From the NCBI GenBank assembly GCA_019351975.1, contig JABBOG010000028.1, positions 1 to 47,830 of the forward strand: 47,830 nucleotides of DNA. The letters are read 5' to 3'. This document shows, piece by piece, positions 1 to 8,514 of this stretch. The translations under genes were made by a program, and so were the position numbers. The stretch's first letter is position 1. Each line of letters opens with the position of its first letter. A model generated the notes under the pieces. The model searched no databases. It worked only from the letters and a program-made list of their open reading frames with translations, and was not told the origin of the DNA. The stretch comes from Acidobacteriota bacterium. Lineage in GTDB: Bacteria > Acidobacteriota > Terriglobia > Terriglobales > Acidobacteriaceae.

Positions 1-49
1 TTCCATGGCATGGAAGAGGTCATCGGTTCGATCCCGATCAGGTCCACCA
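1..49 (+). tRNA. tRNA-Ala(GGC), 3' part (5' half lies before the window)
   Basis: The window opens in the anticodon arm. Anticodon GGC is at 7-9 in a 7-nt loop whose position 33 is T. The stem TTCC/GGAA flanks it, followed by a 5-nt variable loop, a T arm with perfect 5-bp stem ATCGG/CCGAT around TTCGATC, the acceptor strand CAGGTCC, discriminator A and encoded CCA (47-49). The arrangement closely matches bacterial tRNA-Ala(GGC) as I remember it. The 5' half is outside the window, so I infer rather than see that the gene is intact. The 3' half also serves as the integration target of ICE 1. Confidence 0.88.
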
Positions 50-69
50 AACAACCCCTTATAAATCAA
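3..69 (+). repeat. att direct repeat, left copy (attL of ICE 1)
   Basis: These 67 bp match 43201..43267 with only two differences (T23 versus C43221 and A37 versus G43235). The repeat starts in the anticodon arm, covers the rest of the tRNA and continues 20 bp past the CCA, ending over the last codon and stop of the integrase gene. The anticodon loop is a common crossover site for tRNA-targeting tyrosine recombinases. Confidence 0.88.
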
Positions 70-1388
70 GCATATGCCGGGAGCGGAGCACTCCCTCCCT
101 TCCATGACTTTGTGTCATTTTGTGTCACGCGCGTTGAAGCTTTGCGCCGACTGCTGACGGCTGCGCCGGTTGAGGACGACTGCTTCGACGTTTTCCGGTT
201 CCGTGTCTTCGGGTTTGTCAGCTCCGAATGGATGGAATTGATCGTCGATTGCACGCTTGCCGGGATCTCCTGCATATAGACATCCGTTGTGGTTGCGGCG
301 CGTGAGTGCCGCATGACACCTTGAACGTCTTTCACGGTCCCCTTCTTCTGTGCCAGAGTCGCGATCGTTCTGCGGATGACCTGGAACGTCAGTTTGGGCA
401 ACTGCAGATCGCGGGCAATTTTGTGCAAGACCCGTTTGCGATAGTTGTCCGTATCGAGGAATCCTCCACCTTCGTTTTCGAAGATGAAGTCATCCGGCGA
501 CACTGTAGCCGACGCTCTCTTCTTCTTGGAGAACGCCTCCCGAGCCTTCGCCTCGCACCCCAGATGCCATGCTTGCAGGTCATCAGCAAGCTGCCGTGGA
601 ATGTGAATCACAGTGAGACTCTTCTTCGTCTTCCCCCAGTCTCGAATCTTGCCCTTGTAGACAGTCTCCGCGACCGTGAGCGTCGATGCTCGGTGGTCAA
701 ACCGCTTCCACCTGAATGCGAAGAGCTCACTAGGGCGTAAAGCGTTGGTCATGTCCAGTTCGAGGAGGATGCGATCCCGAAGACCCAGCGTTGAAAGAGC
801 CAGCCTCAGTTGATTCCAGGTCAGAGTGGTGGTGTCGGTAGCCCGGAGTTGGGCGGGAACCTTGAGCTTGCGCGCGGGGTCTTTCACGAGAAAGTCCTGA
901 TCGACTGCCTCGGTAAAGATGTCCCGGATATATGCGCGCATCTGCAAGACACGGTCCTTTGATCTGGTTGACGCCAGCTTGTTTAGGTGGAGCTGCAAGC
1001 TGAACTTGTCGAAGTTGACCAGCGGGATTTCGCCAAGCGATTCGACGATATCGAGCTGGATGAGGAGCTTCTTGGTCCTGGCGGTCTCTTCCTTCCAAAC
1101 AGCTTCCTTGAGAGGAATGAACCGGTTGTTAACGAACCATGCCAAGGTGACGGAACCATCGTTGATGATGCGCGTCGGAGACCCGGGTTGGCCCAGTTGT
1201 TTGGTGATCTCACGTTCGAGTGCTTGACGAGCTTCCGTCTTCGTCGTCTTCGACTTCGGCCCGAGATTCACTGGAACGCGAACGGACTTCGGTTCGTTCG
1301 TAGTCGAATCATTTACCGTCTTGCGGTAGTACCCGTACCACTGCTTCCCGCGAGGAGTTACGTATCCCCTTTGGTAGGTCGTACCCAT
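66..1388 (-). CDS. int: Tyrosine recombinase, integrase of ICE 1
   Basis: This 440-aa protein of the phage-integrase family catalyses site-specific integration and excision at the tRNA-Ala att site next to its 3' end. The C-terminal half has the catalytic arginine in ALRPSEL, the box VIRRT, the late box RHSR and the nucleophile tyrosine in TDVYMQEI. The usual HxxR is QVIR here, so the first histidine of that box seems replaced. An N-terminal WYGYYRK segment and a core-binding-like region precede the catalytic domain. I chose ATG 1386-1388 over the longer frame because GAGGA lies just upstream and the ICE 2 homologue starts at the matching MG. The stop codon falls inside the att repeat, the usual arrangement for tRNA-integrating elements. 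It is closely similar to the integrase at 43272..44618, but their C-terminal tails differ. Confidence 0.93.
   Translation of the reverse strand: MGTTYQRGYVTPRGKQWYGYYRKTVNDSTTNEPKSVRVPVNLGPKSKTTKTEARQALEREITKQLGQPGSPTRIINDGSVTLAWFVNNRFIPLKEAVWKEETARTKKLLIQLDIVESLGEIPLVNFDKFSLQLHLNKLASTRSKDRVLQMRAYIRDIFTEAVDQDFLVKDPARKLKVPAQLRATDTTTLTWNQLRLALSTLGLRDRILLELDMTNALRPSELFAFRWKRFDHRASTLTVAETVYKGKIRDWGKTKKSLTVIHIPRQLADDLQAWHLGCEAKAREAFSKKKRASATVSPDDFIFENEGGGFLDTDNYRKRVLHKIARDLQLPKLTFQVIRRTIATLAQKKGTVKDVQGVMRHSRAATTTDVYMQEIPASVQSTINSIHSELTNPKTRNRKTSKQSSSTGAAVSSRRKASTRVTQNDTKSWKGGSAPLPAYA
108..127 (+). repeat. Tandem 10-bp repeat, candidate integrase arm-type sites (left)
   Basis: CTTTGTGTCA is followed directly by TTTTGTGTCA, 39 bp inside the att repeat and within the 3' end of int. 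TTTGTGTCA occurs twice in tandem again at the far right end (43097..43120) in the same orientation. Paired short repeats flanking the core are typical of lambda-type arm-binding sites. The function is inferred. Confidence 0.55.
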
Positions 1389-1548
1389 TCGTTCCTCATT
1401 TCTGTGGCGGGAAAGGATGGGCCTGTCCCATATTTTACCGGCGGATGCTGGAGCGAGAAAGGGGTAATCAGCTTGTTGCAAAGGCATCAGCATTCGTCGA
1501 TAACGATGCGAGAGCTTGCCATCGACTCTCGACCGCAGTTCCGTCGCG

Positions 1549-1869
1549 TCATGCCCGACGGCGCATGGCGCTCATCCGCTCTCGTTCGTCGATGAACGCT
1601 TCAATACCGCCGGCCCGGTAACGGAGAGCTCCGTCTCCCATGCGGATCACCGGAAGCAATGGCTTTTTGCGTGAGGAATGATCCCAAACCCAATCCGTGC
1701 TGACATTCAGGCGTTTGGCTACATCCTCTGCCGTAAGGAGCGGTTCAACGTCCACAACTCTCCGTGGAGCTTTTCGCAACTGCGAAGAGGAGCGATGCTC
1801 TTCCACTCGGCGGGGTCCTTCCTGAAACTCAGAACTGCTAATCGCGTTGAACTCGGATGGGTTTTCCAC
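1549..1869 (-). CDS. xis: Excisionase-like helix-turn-helix protein
   Basis: This 106-aa small DNA-binding protein of the MerR/excisionase (HTH_17) type has the core LLTAEDVAKRLNVSTDWVWD followed by PVIRMGDGALRYR, the wing-like RYR segment typical of Xis/AlpA-like proteins. It probably binds the att region and directs the integrase toward excision. The start is GTG at 1867-1869 with GAGGTG a few bases upstream. It lies 160 bp upstream of int on the same strand, so both are probably transcribed leftward from the regulatory box at 1918..1963. ICE 2 has a 79-aa homologue (44688..44927) that lacks the longer N-terminal part seen here. Confidence 0.82.
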   Translation of the reverse strand: MENPSEFNAISSSEFQEGPRRVEEHRSSSQLRKAPRRVVDVEPLLTAEDVAKRLNVSTDWVWDHSSRKKPLLPVIRMGDGALRYRAGGIEAFIDERERMSAMRRRA

Positions 1870-1917
1870 GTATCACCTCACGATTGTCAGTCTTGAGCCT
1901 GCGTCAATCAGAATTCA

Positions 1918-1963
1918 CAGTCCAACACTTCTTTCCGATTTCGCCCCAGTTTCTATCTATGCC
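1918..1963 (-). promoter_or_regulatory. LysR-type box facing xis/int (ICE 1, left copy)
   Basis: Read on the minus strand: GGCATA, 9 nt, TGGGGC, GAAATCG, then AAGTGTTGGACTG. The 28 bp at 1918..1945 match 3094..3121 on the plus strand at 24 of 28 positions, and the dyad-to-TTGGAC distance is 23 bp in both. TTGGAC may act as a -35 element. The left dyad is weaker than the right-hand copy. It lies between the lysR gene and the xis gene, so it could also autoregulate lysR. Confidence 0.6.
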
Positions 1964-2122
1964 AAGGCCATTGAGGGTGGTTACTTCAAGGCACCCGGAC
2001 TCCGTGCAGAGCCTTATTGACATCCGCGACTGTTTGCACAAACATGGCTTCGGCACGGGTTTTCCACAGCCCGCTGTGTCGAGCTTGTGGAATGGATCAG
2101 AGGCCAGTGGAGCATCGGGCCA

Positions 2123-3073
2123 ATGTCAGAGTCCCTTACGTTCCGTCTGCTGCGATACATCTCGGCTTCGGCTGAGACTCTGAACTTTACTCGTGCGGCT
2201 GAACACGTCTTTGTCGCACAGTCATCGCTAAGCCATCAGATAGGGAAGCTCGAGGACAACATCGATGTCATCATTTTTGACCGTTTGCAGAACGGATTGA
2301 AGGTTACTCCTGCGGGCCGGATCGTTATCGATTATGCAGAGAACACTTTGAGAGATTGGGAGCAAACACTGGCGATGGCGAAAGCGGTTCAACGCAACGA
2401 AATACCCCCGTTGCGACTTGGCTTCTCCTCCTTTGTCAACGCGAAGTTGCTTGAGAACTTTCGGGCGGCTTACGCGAGAATGTTTCCTGGCTGCCTCATT
2501 CAATTGTTAAGCAACGATCCCCTCTTATGCCTACAGAAACTTACGAGCCGTGCGCTGGATTGCGCCATTCTGCCCCTCCCCGTTGATTCCTCCCTGTTTT
2601 CAGTTCAGCAGATCGCGCAATCTCCATTGGTCGTTTGTATGCGGTTGGATGATGTTCTTGCTGACCGCGCGCTCCTCGATCTTCGTGAGGTTGCGCAACG
2701 CATTTCAGTGTTTCGTGACCCTGAACTCGATCCAGCGGCGCATTCCCGTCTGGCTGAGATGTTTGCGGAGGTCGGATTTCCTATTCATATCGTGTGTTCG
2801 GCTCGCACTCCCTCAGAGATTCAATGGATGGTGAAGGAGCGTTATGGCCTGGCGCTGATTGACCAGTTGCTTCCCCTCGAACCCGGACTTGTTACACGCC
2901 CCATTGCGGGCATCCACTGGACGGTCGATACGGCGTTCATCCATACCAGCAAAGCAGCCCATGTGGCCATCCCTTTTATTGAACGATTCTTCCAGCAAGC
3001 ATGGTTGAATCCGAACGAATGCAAGCGACCGCGTAGTGATCCCCATTCTCAGCAATTGGAACTACTCGGGTAA
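2123..3073 (+). CDS. LysR-type transcriptional regulator (ICE 1)
   Basis: This 316-aa LTTR has an N-terminal winged helix (residues about 5-65, with TRAAEHVFVAQSSLSHQIGK) and a periplasmic-binding-protein-like effector domain covering the rest. The start is ATG 2123 with GGAG about 10 nt upstream; it aligns with the ICE 2 homologue, and the longer upstream frame is not needed. The gene is divergent from xis and lies directly upstream of virB2, with the box 3076..3121 starting 3 bp after its stop. I infer that it activates the virB operon and the xis/int operon from the two boxes. The C terminus QLELLG resembles that of the homologue (QMSLLG). The effector is unknown. Confidence 0.88.
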   Translation: MSESLTFRLLRYISASAETLNFTRAAEHVFVAQSSLSHQIGKLEDNIDVIIFDRLQNGLKVTPAGRIVIDYAENTLRDWEQTLAMAKAVQRNEIPPLRLGFSSFVNAKLLENFRAAYARMFPGCLIQLLSNDPLLCLQKLTSRALDCAILPLPVDSSLFSVQQIAQSPLVVCMRLDDVLADRALLDLREVAQRISVFRDPELDPAAHSRLAEMFAEVGFPIHIVCSARTPSEIQWMVKERYGLALIDQLLPLEPGLVTRPIAGIHWTVDTAFIHTSKAAHVAIPFIERFFQQAWLNPNECKRPRSDPHSQQLELLG

Positions 3074-3075
3074 TA

Positions 3076-3121
3076 GCCATAGGAAAAATGTATGGCGAAA
3101 TCGAAATAAAGTCTTGGACTG
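3076..3121 (+). promoter_or_regulatory. LysR-type box facing virB2 (ICE 1, right copy)
   Basis: GCCATA, nine bases, TATGGC make an inverted repeat of T-N11-A form. It is followed by GAAATCG and then TTGGAC at 3114-3119, 23 bp from the TAT. Centre-to-centre distance of about 30 bp fits an LTTR site near -65 with TTGGAC at -35. The same geometry occurs at 1918..1963, 45007..45053 and 46301..46345. No convincing -10 element could be fixed by eye. Confidence 0.62.
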
Positions 3122-3183
3122 CATTCAGAAATGGACTTAGTTTTCCCTCATGACGGTGTTCACGCGTCATCAGGAGAATGCTT

Positions 3184-3534
3184 ATGTCACTCCGTTCGCA
3201 CTTCAATCTCAAATCGTCACGCTTGCGTGGATACCTGCTTCGCGCAGCGCGTGTGATGGGGCCGACGCTTGTCGCCCTGACCTTCGCAGGCATTGCTCAT
3301 GCCCAGGGAACGATGGACTTCTCCGGGGCATCGACCCTGATGGCTACGTTCAAGACATTCGCCATCTATGCCGGGGCTGTCATCTGCTTTGGCGGTCTCA
3401 TTTTTGCGGGAATTCGCATGATGAGCGGAAGGTTCCAAGACGCGATTCCCGGCCTCTTCGGTGCGCTGTTCGGTGCAGGCGTATTGGGATGGGGCGCGGG
3501 CTGGATTGGCTCGCTCACCGGACAGCAGATGTGA
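3184..3534 (+). CDS. virB2: VirB2/TrbC-type major pilin
   Basis: This 116-aa pilin precursor has a long cationic leader and signal peptide ending in AHA, with cleavage predicted before QGTMDFSG, then two hydrophobic helices (TFKTFAIYAGAVICFGGLIF and the alanine/glycine-rich AIPGLFGALFGAGVLGWGAG) joined by a short basic loop GIRMMSGRF. This is the standard VirB2/TrbC layout for the conjugative pilus subunit. ATG 3184 is preferred to ATG 3178 because AGGAG at 3172-3176 gives a 7-nt spacing. It is the first gene of the secretion operon. The mature part is nearly identical to the ICE 2 copy, while the leaders are very different. Confidence 0.92.
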   Translation: MSLRSHFNLKSSRLRGYLLRAARVMGPTLVALTFAGIAHAQGTMDFSGASTLMATFKTFAIYAGAVICFGGLIFAGIRMMSGRFQDAIPGLFGALFGAGVLGWGAGWIGSLTGQQM

Positions 3535-3545
3535 ACGGTGACGCC

Positions 3546-3809
3546 ATGACCAAGCGAGGAGAGCCGTTACCAATCAACCAAGCGCTGAATCGTCCGAGGG
3601 CCAAACTTGGCCTCGACCTCACAGCATGGATGGCGATCATATTCGTCTGTGTAACGGTCTTCCTCGTTGGGTTTCGTCCGTTGGCGATGTTGTCCTTCCC
3701 CACGCTCGCCGTGGTCGCATGGCTCATCGTTCGTAAACACCCGAAGATGTTTCAGCTCTGGGGCTTAGGCCTCAATCAGAAGTCCTACTATGACCCGCGC
3801 AAATACTGA
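3546..3809 (+). CDS. virB3: VirB3/TrbD-type inner-membrane protein
   Basis: This 87-aa protein has a conserved N terminus MTKRGEPLPINQALNRP and two adjacent membrane segments (AWMAIIFVCVTVFLVGF and AMLSFPTLAVVAWLIV), ending YYDPRKY. VirB3 proteins sit in the inner membrane and associate with the VirB4 ATPase. The gene starts 11 bp after virB2 and overlaps the virB4 start by 20 bp, suggesting translational coupling. The ICE 2 copy (46817..47080) is almost the same protein. Confidence 0.9.
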   Translation: MTKRGEPLPINQALNRPRAKLGLDLTAWMAIIFVCVTVFLVGFRPLAMLSFPTLAVVAWLIVRKHPKMFQLWGLGLNQKSYYDPRKY

Positions 3810-6159
3810 GCAAGCCAAATTCGTTCCGTGGTTCGCCAAGGCCGGGGCCGCGTGCTCGATTGTGCCGATCTCGCGCTTCATTGGCCCAAGCATCTTTGCG
3901 CTCAAAGGTGGCGGCTATGGATGCTTATTCGCTCTGGCCGGGATTGATGAAGAGGGATTGGCCGACCAGGAACTTGATTCACGGATGCGGTCGATTGAAG
4001 GCGCGTTGCGCGGGCTTCCCGAAGGCTCCTGCCTCTACCAGTACAGCCGCGTCATGTCGGGTTTCGAGTTGCCGCGTCAGAAGAAGTACAGCGATACCGT
4101 CACACAAGCTTTCGTCGACGACCGGCTGGCGTTCCTTGAGAAGACAGCGGGCTTTCGCCGCATAGATCTCAACTGGTGCCTCACGCTGGAGCCGTCGAAG
4201 CTGAAGGCATTTGAGCGTAAGCCGCAAGAGAACGCTGGAGACACATCGCGGATGCTTGCAGAGCTACGGAAAGCCGCGACGATCCTTGAAGGGCATCTCG
4301 GCAGCTTGTTGGGGTTGCGGCCGCTAGATAAAAACAGTACATTCCAGTTCTTTTCGTATCTCTTCAATCTCGAAGAATGGGCCATCGGAGCACAGCTCCG
4401 TGCCGATGCAGGCATAGACCGGCAGATCGTCAGCAGCGCGGTTGCATGGCATAGCGATCATCTGCGCGTGGGCAAACGTTACGTGCAGATGTTTTCCCTC
4501 AAGACGACGCCGGAGGCATCGAGGCCTTGCCTCTTCTCCAACCTCCTGACGCTCGATTGCGATAGCGTGTTGTGCTCGACATGGCGGCCCAGGTCCACCA
4601 CTGCGGCCCGCAGCGAGATCGACGCCCAGGAGAAGTTCATCAGCTTTTTCAAGGTTGGCGTGCTGACCCGCGTGATGAGCGGGCGCGATACGGCTTCGCT
4701 GGAAACAGGTGCCAGTGCGAAGGCCGCAAATAGCAGCGTCGATGACCTTAGCCATGTCATCCGCGAGCTGGACAAGAAGGCGCAAGGAGAATACTCGCTC
4801 CGCTTGCTGCTCGCCGCCGATAGCGCGGAGCAGCTACGGAATACCGCGCCTGCTGTGCATCGAGTCTTTGTCGATGCGCGAGCGCAGGTGATCGAAGAAA
4901 CGCTTGGCAATCTGTGTGCCTTCTACGCCATGTTTCCCGGCAATGGGAAATTCAATGTCTTCCCCATGTGGCTGTCCGAAGAACACAATGCGCGACTGTC
5001 CTCTGTGTTCGCCCCGCACATCGGCCACCCACATTCGGAAGATTTGGATTCGGAATATCTCAACGTCTTCGAGACACGCACCCGGACGCCGTTCTTTCAG
5101 GACGTGTATGTGGACGGCGTGCGCGTCATGCTCATCATTGGACCTACAGGGTCGGGCAAGAGCGTGATTGGCAATGCGACCGTTGCGCTTGAGCAAAAGT
5201 ACGGCGGCTTCACCTATATATTCGACATCGGCGGCAGCTATGAAAGCGTCGTCGAGCTGTATGGTGGTCGGGTAGACCGCATCGGCAAAGATGGTCCCCG
5301 CGTTGCCTTGTTCGCGTTGGAGCCAACGGAAAGCAACATCAAGTTCCTGTACAGCTTCATCAAGCTGCTCTTGACCAACGGCGGCGCGGAACTGGAGCCG
5401 GAAGACGACGATCTGATCCACAAGGCGGTGCAGGACATCTATCTGCTCGACCCGGAAAACAGGCGTCTCTCAAATCTCTTCCTGCCTAAGAAGCTCGACC
5501 GCTATCTGTCCAAATGGGTAGGGAGAGGAATCTACAGCGCGATCTTCGACAACGTGGAAGACAGCCTATCCCTGTCCCGCTTGCAGTGCTTCGACTTCCA
5601 GGGCGTCAATAACCAGCAATATGCAGACCTGATTGAGCCGTTGATGGTGTGGCTGCTCCGTCGCATCGATGACGTGGTCTATGACCCGGCCAATCTTGGC
5701 GTCCCCAAGCACATCCTGATTGAGGAGATTTTCTCCTCAATGAAGAATCGGCAGTTGCTCGAAGGCGCTCTCGCCTCCATCAAGACGGTCCGCAAGAACC
5801 TTGGCGGCGTCACGATGATTGGGCAATCGGTGGAAGACTTGGGCGAGAACGCCGACTCCATCGTGAACTCCTGCACGTCTTTCCTGTTCCTGAAAGACGC
5901 CACGTTCAACCGCAAGCGATATGCCGAACTGTTCAAGATGAACGAACAGCAGCTCGCGCTATTTGAGAGCTTGCAGGACCGCGAGGCGCTGTACATGCGC
6001 CGCGACGGATTGACCAAGGTTGTTCGGCACGCTCTCGATGCTCGTAGCTACGCTACGTTCTCCACCAAACCCAAAGACCGGGTACGCCGGTCGAAGCTGA
6101 TTGCCAAGTATGGACTTGCCGAGGGCATTACGCGCTTTGCCCAAGGCGAGTCCGCGTAA
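3790..6159 (+). CDS. virB4: VirB4/TrbE-type conjugation ATPase
   Basis: This 789-aa protein has the CagE/TrbE/VirB4 N-terminal domain and a C-terminal AAA+ domain with Walker A GPTGSGKS at about residues 451-458. Near the end, a Walker B-like stretch (HILIEEIFSS) and VTMIGQSVEDLGENA fit VirB4. It energises pilus assembly and substrate transfer at the inner membrane. Full length for the family. The start ATG at 3790 lies inside the end of virB3 and is conserved in ICE 2 (47061). It is followed by virB9 after 17 bp. Confidence 0.95.
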   Translation: MTRANTEQAKFVPWFAKAGAACSIVPISRFIGPSIFALKGGGYGCLFALAGIDEEGLADQELDSRMRSIEGALRGLPEGSCLYQYSRVMSGFELPRQKKYSDTVTQAFVDDRLAFLEKTAGFRRIDLNWCLTLEPSKLKAFERKPQENAGDTSRMLAELRKAATILEGHLGSLLGLRPLDKNSTFQFFSYLFNLEEWAIGAQLRADAGIDRQIVSSAVAWHSDHLRVGKRYVQMFSLKTTPEASRPCLFSNLLTLDCDSVLCSTWRPRSTTAARSEIDAQEKFISFFKVGVLTRVMSGRDTASLETGASAKAANSSVDDLSHVIRELDKKAQGEYSLRLLLAADSAEQLRNTAPAVHRVFVDARAQVIEETLGNLCAFYAMFPGNGKFNVFPMWLSEEHNARLSSVFAPHIGHPHSEDLDSEYLNVFETRTRTPFFQDVYVDGVRVMLIIGPTGSGKSVIGNATVALEQKYGGFTYIFDIGGSYESVVELYGGRVDRIGKDGPRVALFALEPTESNIKFLYSFIKLLLTNGGAELEPEDDDLIHKAVQDIYLLDPENRRLSNLFLPKKLDRYLSKWVGRGIYSAIFDNVEDSLSLSRLQCFDFQGVNNQQYADLIEPLMVWLLRRIDDVVYDPANLGVPKHILIEEIFSSMKNRQLLEGALASIKTVRKNLGGVTMIGQSVEDLGENADSIVNSCTSFLFLKDATFNRKRYAELFKMNEQQLALFESLQDREALYMRRDGLTKVVRHALDARSYATFSTKPKDRVRRSKLIAKYGLAEGITRFAQGESA

Positions 6160-6176
6160 ACGAAAGGACCAGAGCC

Positions 6177-7022
6177 ATGAGACCGTCCATCTTCATCGTT
6201 GTTGCCTGTGGACTTGCATTCACCGCAACCGTTGCCTCTGCCTCTGGCCCCGGTACTCCCGAATCAAAGCATCTCCAACCAAGTGCGCCGCGCACCATTA
6301 TAGTGTCCGAGGCGGAAACGCCGCCTGTGGTTCGCGCCGGTCTGCTGCAATCGACGTTGATTCTTCTCCCCGCCGAAGAGAAGGTTGCAAACGTCTTTGC
6401 CGGGGACACGGTGGATTGGGTGTTTGATGGAGGCCATCTAGCGAGTCGCTTCATCAGCATTAAGCCGAAATTGGCGAACAGCACTACGGACGTGCACATC
6501 GTCTCCGACCACGGCAATGAGTACACCTTGCAGCTCCGCGAAGTCTCTGGAGACGAAGATGCCCACTTCGATTCCAAAATCTTCATTACGCCCGGCGACA
6601 AGGTTGCGAAAGACAGACTGGCCGATCTGCCTGTCTTTGTGCCCGCTGCCGAGTTGGAGAAGGTGAAGCAGGAATTGGCAGCCGCGCAAGCTGCCGAGAC
6701 GGCGACACTCAAAGCGGAGAAGACGCAGGAAGAAACCTACCACAGCCAATATCCCGGCTCGCTGCACTTTGACTACACATGGGACAAGTCGAAGGGCAAA
6801 GAGCTTGGCTTGCAGGAGATATGGCACGACGACAAGTTTACGTACCTGCGCGGCAATTTTCAGGAGACGCCCGCACTCTACGAGGTGAAGGACAAAAAGC
6901 CGTCGCTCATCAACTTCGATTTCTCGAATGGCCTGTATACCGTCCCGAAAGAGCTGGATAACGGCTACCTGGCCATCGGCAAACAGAAGGTGGAGTTTCA
7001 CCGCGCCCAGGAAGCGAGGTAG
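6177..7022 (+). CDS. virB9: VirB9/TrbG/CagX-type outer-membrane core protein
   Basis: This 281-aa protein has a signal peptide (VACGLAFTATVASASG) for export. The C-terminal part contains the VirB9 beta domain with FTYLRGNFQETPALYEV, then INFDFSNGLYTVPKEL and LAIGKQKVEFHR, the usual fold that contacts VirB7 and VirB10. An alanine-rich helix (KVKQELAAAQAAETATLKAE, around residues 165-185) links N- and C-terminal parts. AAAGGA lies 9 nt upstream of ATG 6177. The next gene starts 2 bp after its stop. Confidence 0.88.
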   Translation: MRPSIFIVVACGLAFTATVASASGPGTPESKHLQPSAPRTIIVSEAETPPVVRAGLLQSTLILLPAEEKVANVFAGDTVDWVFDGGHLASRFISIKPKLANSTTDVHIVSDHGNEYTLQLREVSGDEDAHFDSKIFITPGDKVAKDRLADLPVFVPAAELEKVKQELAAAQAAETATLKAEKTQEETYHSQYPGSLHFDYTWDKSKGKELGLQEIWHDDKFTYLRGNFQETPALYEVKDKKPSLINFDFSNGLYTVPKELDNGYLAIGKQKVEFHRAQEAR

Positions 7023-7024
7023 CC

Positions 7025-8281
7025 ATGCCGGAATCAAATCCAAACGTTCCTGCGACCGTGCCCGAACAGCCGGAGTTCAAACCGCCACTGCGGAAGAGTA
7101 TGCCGGTCGTCATTGCCCTGGTGGTCATCATAGGGCTTATCGGCATCGCCAATCTCTCCAGCCTCTTGAGCGGCAATAAGAAGAATGCTCCAGCCAGCAC
7201 GCTGTCGCTGCGCCCTGCGGCACCGAACGCGCGGCAGGTGAACAATTTCCAGTCGCAACAGCAGCTACAGGCGCAGCGCGACGCCGACGCGCGGCAGCAC
7301 CAGCAGGAAATGAATGCAGCGCTTCAGCAGCTCCAGCAGGCGGAAGCTACGCCCGGCCCGGAGGCCGCAGGCGCACCGACCATGACTGCGGCGCAGCGGG
7401 CGGCGATCTACGGCGACAGCCCAAACGCGCCCCAGCGCACTTCCAATATGTCTCAGGCACAAGCTGAGGCGAAGCAGAAGCAACTCGCAAAAGAAAAGCA
7501 GCAGCAGGACGCGATCAATAGCGACACAGTGGCGATTGACTTTGAACGCAGTGGCTCATCCCCCGTAATGGCAGAGGCCGCGCAAGGGACGACTGCTAAC
7601 ACTGCTAGCGCAGTTCTTGCAAAGCCAGCCAGCGCAGAAGTTAAAGACGACAGCAAAGGCAATGCGATGCGCGGGTATGACTTCGATACCTACGATGGCC
7701 GTCTGTATCGGATCTTCGAGGGCACAGTGCTCGAAGGTGTCGTCACCAATCACATCGACGGTGGATTCAGCGGCCCCATCATGGTCTCGCTGACGACCGA
7801 CCTGTACTCCCACGACCATCAGCAGCTTCTTTTGCCGCAAGGCACCCGGTTGCTGGGCGAGGTGCAGAGCGTCGGCAACGCGCAGCAACGCAAGATGTTC
7901 GTCACCTTCCATCGCGCCATCTGCCCGGATGGATTCTCTCTGGAGTTTGCCAAGTACATCGGGCTGGACCAGATCGGCACAACCGGCCTGGCAACAAAAG
8001 TGAACCACGGATATTTGCTGGCGTTCGCCGCCGCCGCCGCGATCGGCGGCTTGGGAGGCCTTGCACAGATCGGAAACAACGGCAGCGTGCTTGATCCCAC
8101 CGTCCAAATTCAAAACGGCATCTCCGAACAGTCCGCCGTGGAAGGCGAACAGGTGCTGAACCATTTCCTGAACCGCTTGCCGATTATCACGCTCAAGGAA
8201 GGTTCGCGCGCCCGCGTGTACATCGGCACTGACCTATTGATTCCGGCCTACGCGGAACATCGAGCTGATCCCACCTTGTAA
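7025..8281 (+). CDS. virB10: VirB10/TrbI-type envelope-spanning protein
   Basis: This 418-aa protein has a short cytoplasmic N terminus and one transmembrane helix (MPVVIALVVIIGLIGIANL, about residues 24-42). A long glutamine/alanine-rich periplasmic linker follows (QQQLQAQRDADARQHQQEM), then the TrbI/VirB10 beta-barrel domain with the family motifs LYRIFEGTVLEGVVTNHIDG, LLLPQGTRLLGEV and, near the end, VYIGTDLLIPAY. It links the inner-membrane ATPases to the outer-membrane pore. The gene is directly behind virB9. Confidence 0.93.
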   Translation: MPESNPNVPATVPEQPEFKPPLRKSMPVVIALVVIIGLIGIANLSSLLSGNKKNAPASTLSLRPAAPNARQVNNFQSQQQLQAQRDADARQHQQEMNAALQQLQQAEATPGPEAAGAPTMTAAQRAAIYGDSPNAPQRTSNMSQAQAEAKQKQLAKEKQQQDAINSDTVAIDFERSGSSPVMAEAAQGTTANTASAVLAKPASAEVKDDSKGNAMRGYDFDTYDGRLYRIFEGTVLEGVVTNHIDGGFSGPIMVSLTTDLYSHDHQQLLLPQGTRLLGEVQSVGNAQQRKMFVTFHRAICPDGFSLEFAKYIGLDQIGTTGLATKVNHGYLLAFAAAAAIGGLGGLAQIGNNGSVLDPTVQIQNGISEQSAVEGEQVLNHFLNRLPIITLKEGSRARVYIGTDLLIPAYAEHRADPTL

Positions 8282-8346
8282 GAGAGGAGCATTGCGATCT
8301 CCGAAAATCGCGAGACGCGAAGGGCGGCGGGCATGAAGCATGGGCC

Positions 8347-8509
8347 ATGCAGTCCACTGGCGAAAGGGTTGCCGTCGCTCTTGTAATGAATCGTGCCGAT
8401 TGGCTCGTAGAGATCGGATACACGCTTCCCGAGGCCAATCGAACGCAGCGGCGCTGAATGGATAGCCATAATTCCGCAGGTTGCACAGCAGCTCATGGAG
8501 GAGGAATAA
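8347..8509 (+). pseudogene. Small ORF broken by a one-base frameshift
   Basis: One frame reads MQSTGERVAVALVMNRADWL and then VEIGYTLPEA, after which it would stop at 8455-8457. Shifting by one base at the sequence gccaatcg gives a smooth continuation IERSGAEWIAIIPQVAQQ ending LMEEE and TAA (8507-8509). One extra A near 8436 therefore seems to have split a gene of about 54 codons. The DWL...GYT..EAIER.G.EW pattern looks like a conserved small protein, but I cannot name it. No clear ribosome site precedes 8347, so the true start may be elsewhere in 8284..8346. A sequencing error or recoding is possible. Confidence 0.5.
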
Positions 8510-8514
8510 AAGCC

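Noticed and set aside
2031-2044. Inverted repeat TGTTTG-CA-CAAACA upstream of lysR as an operator
   Set aside because: It is short and has no counterpart at the virB2 side or in ICE 2; the TTGGAC boxes are much better supported.
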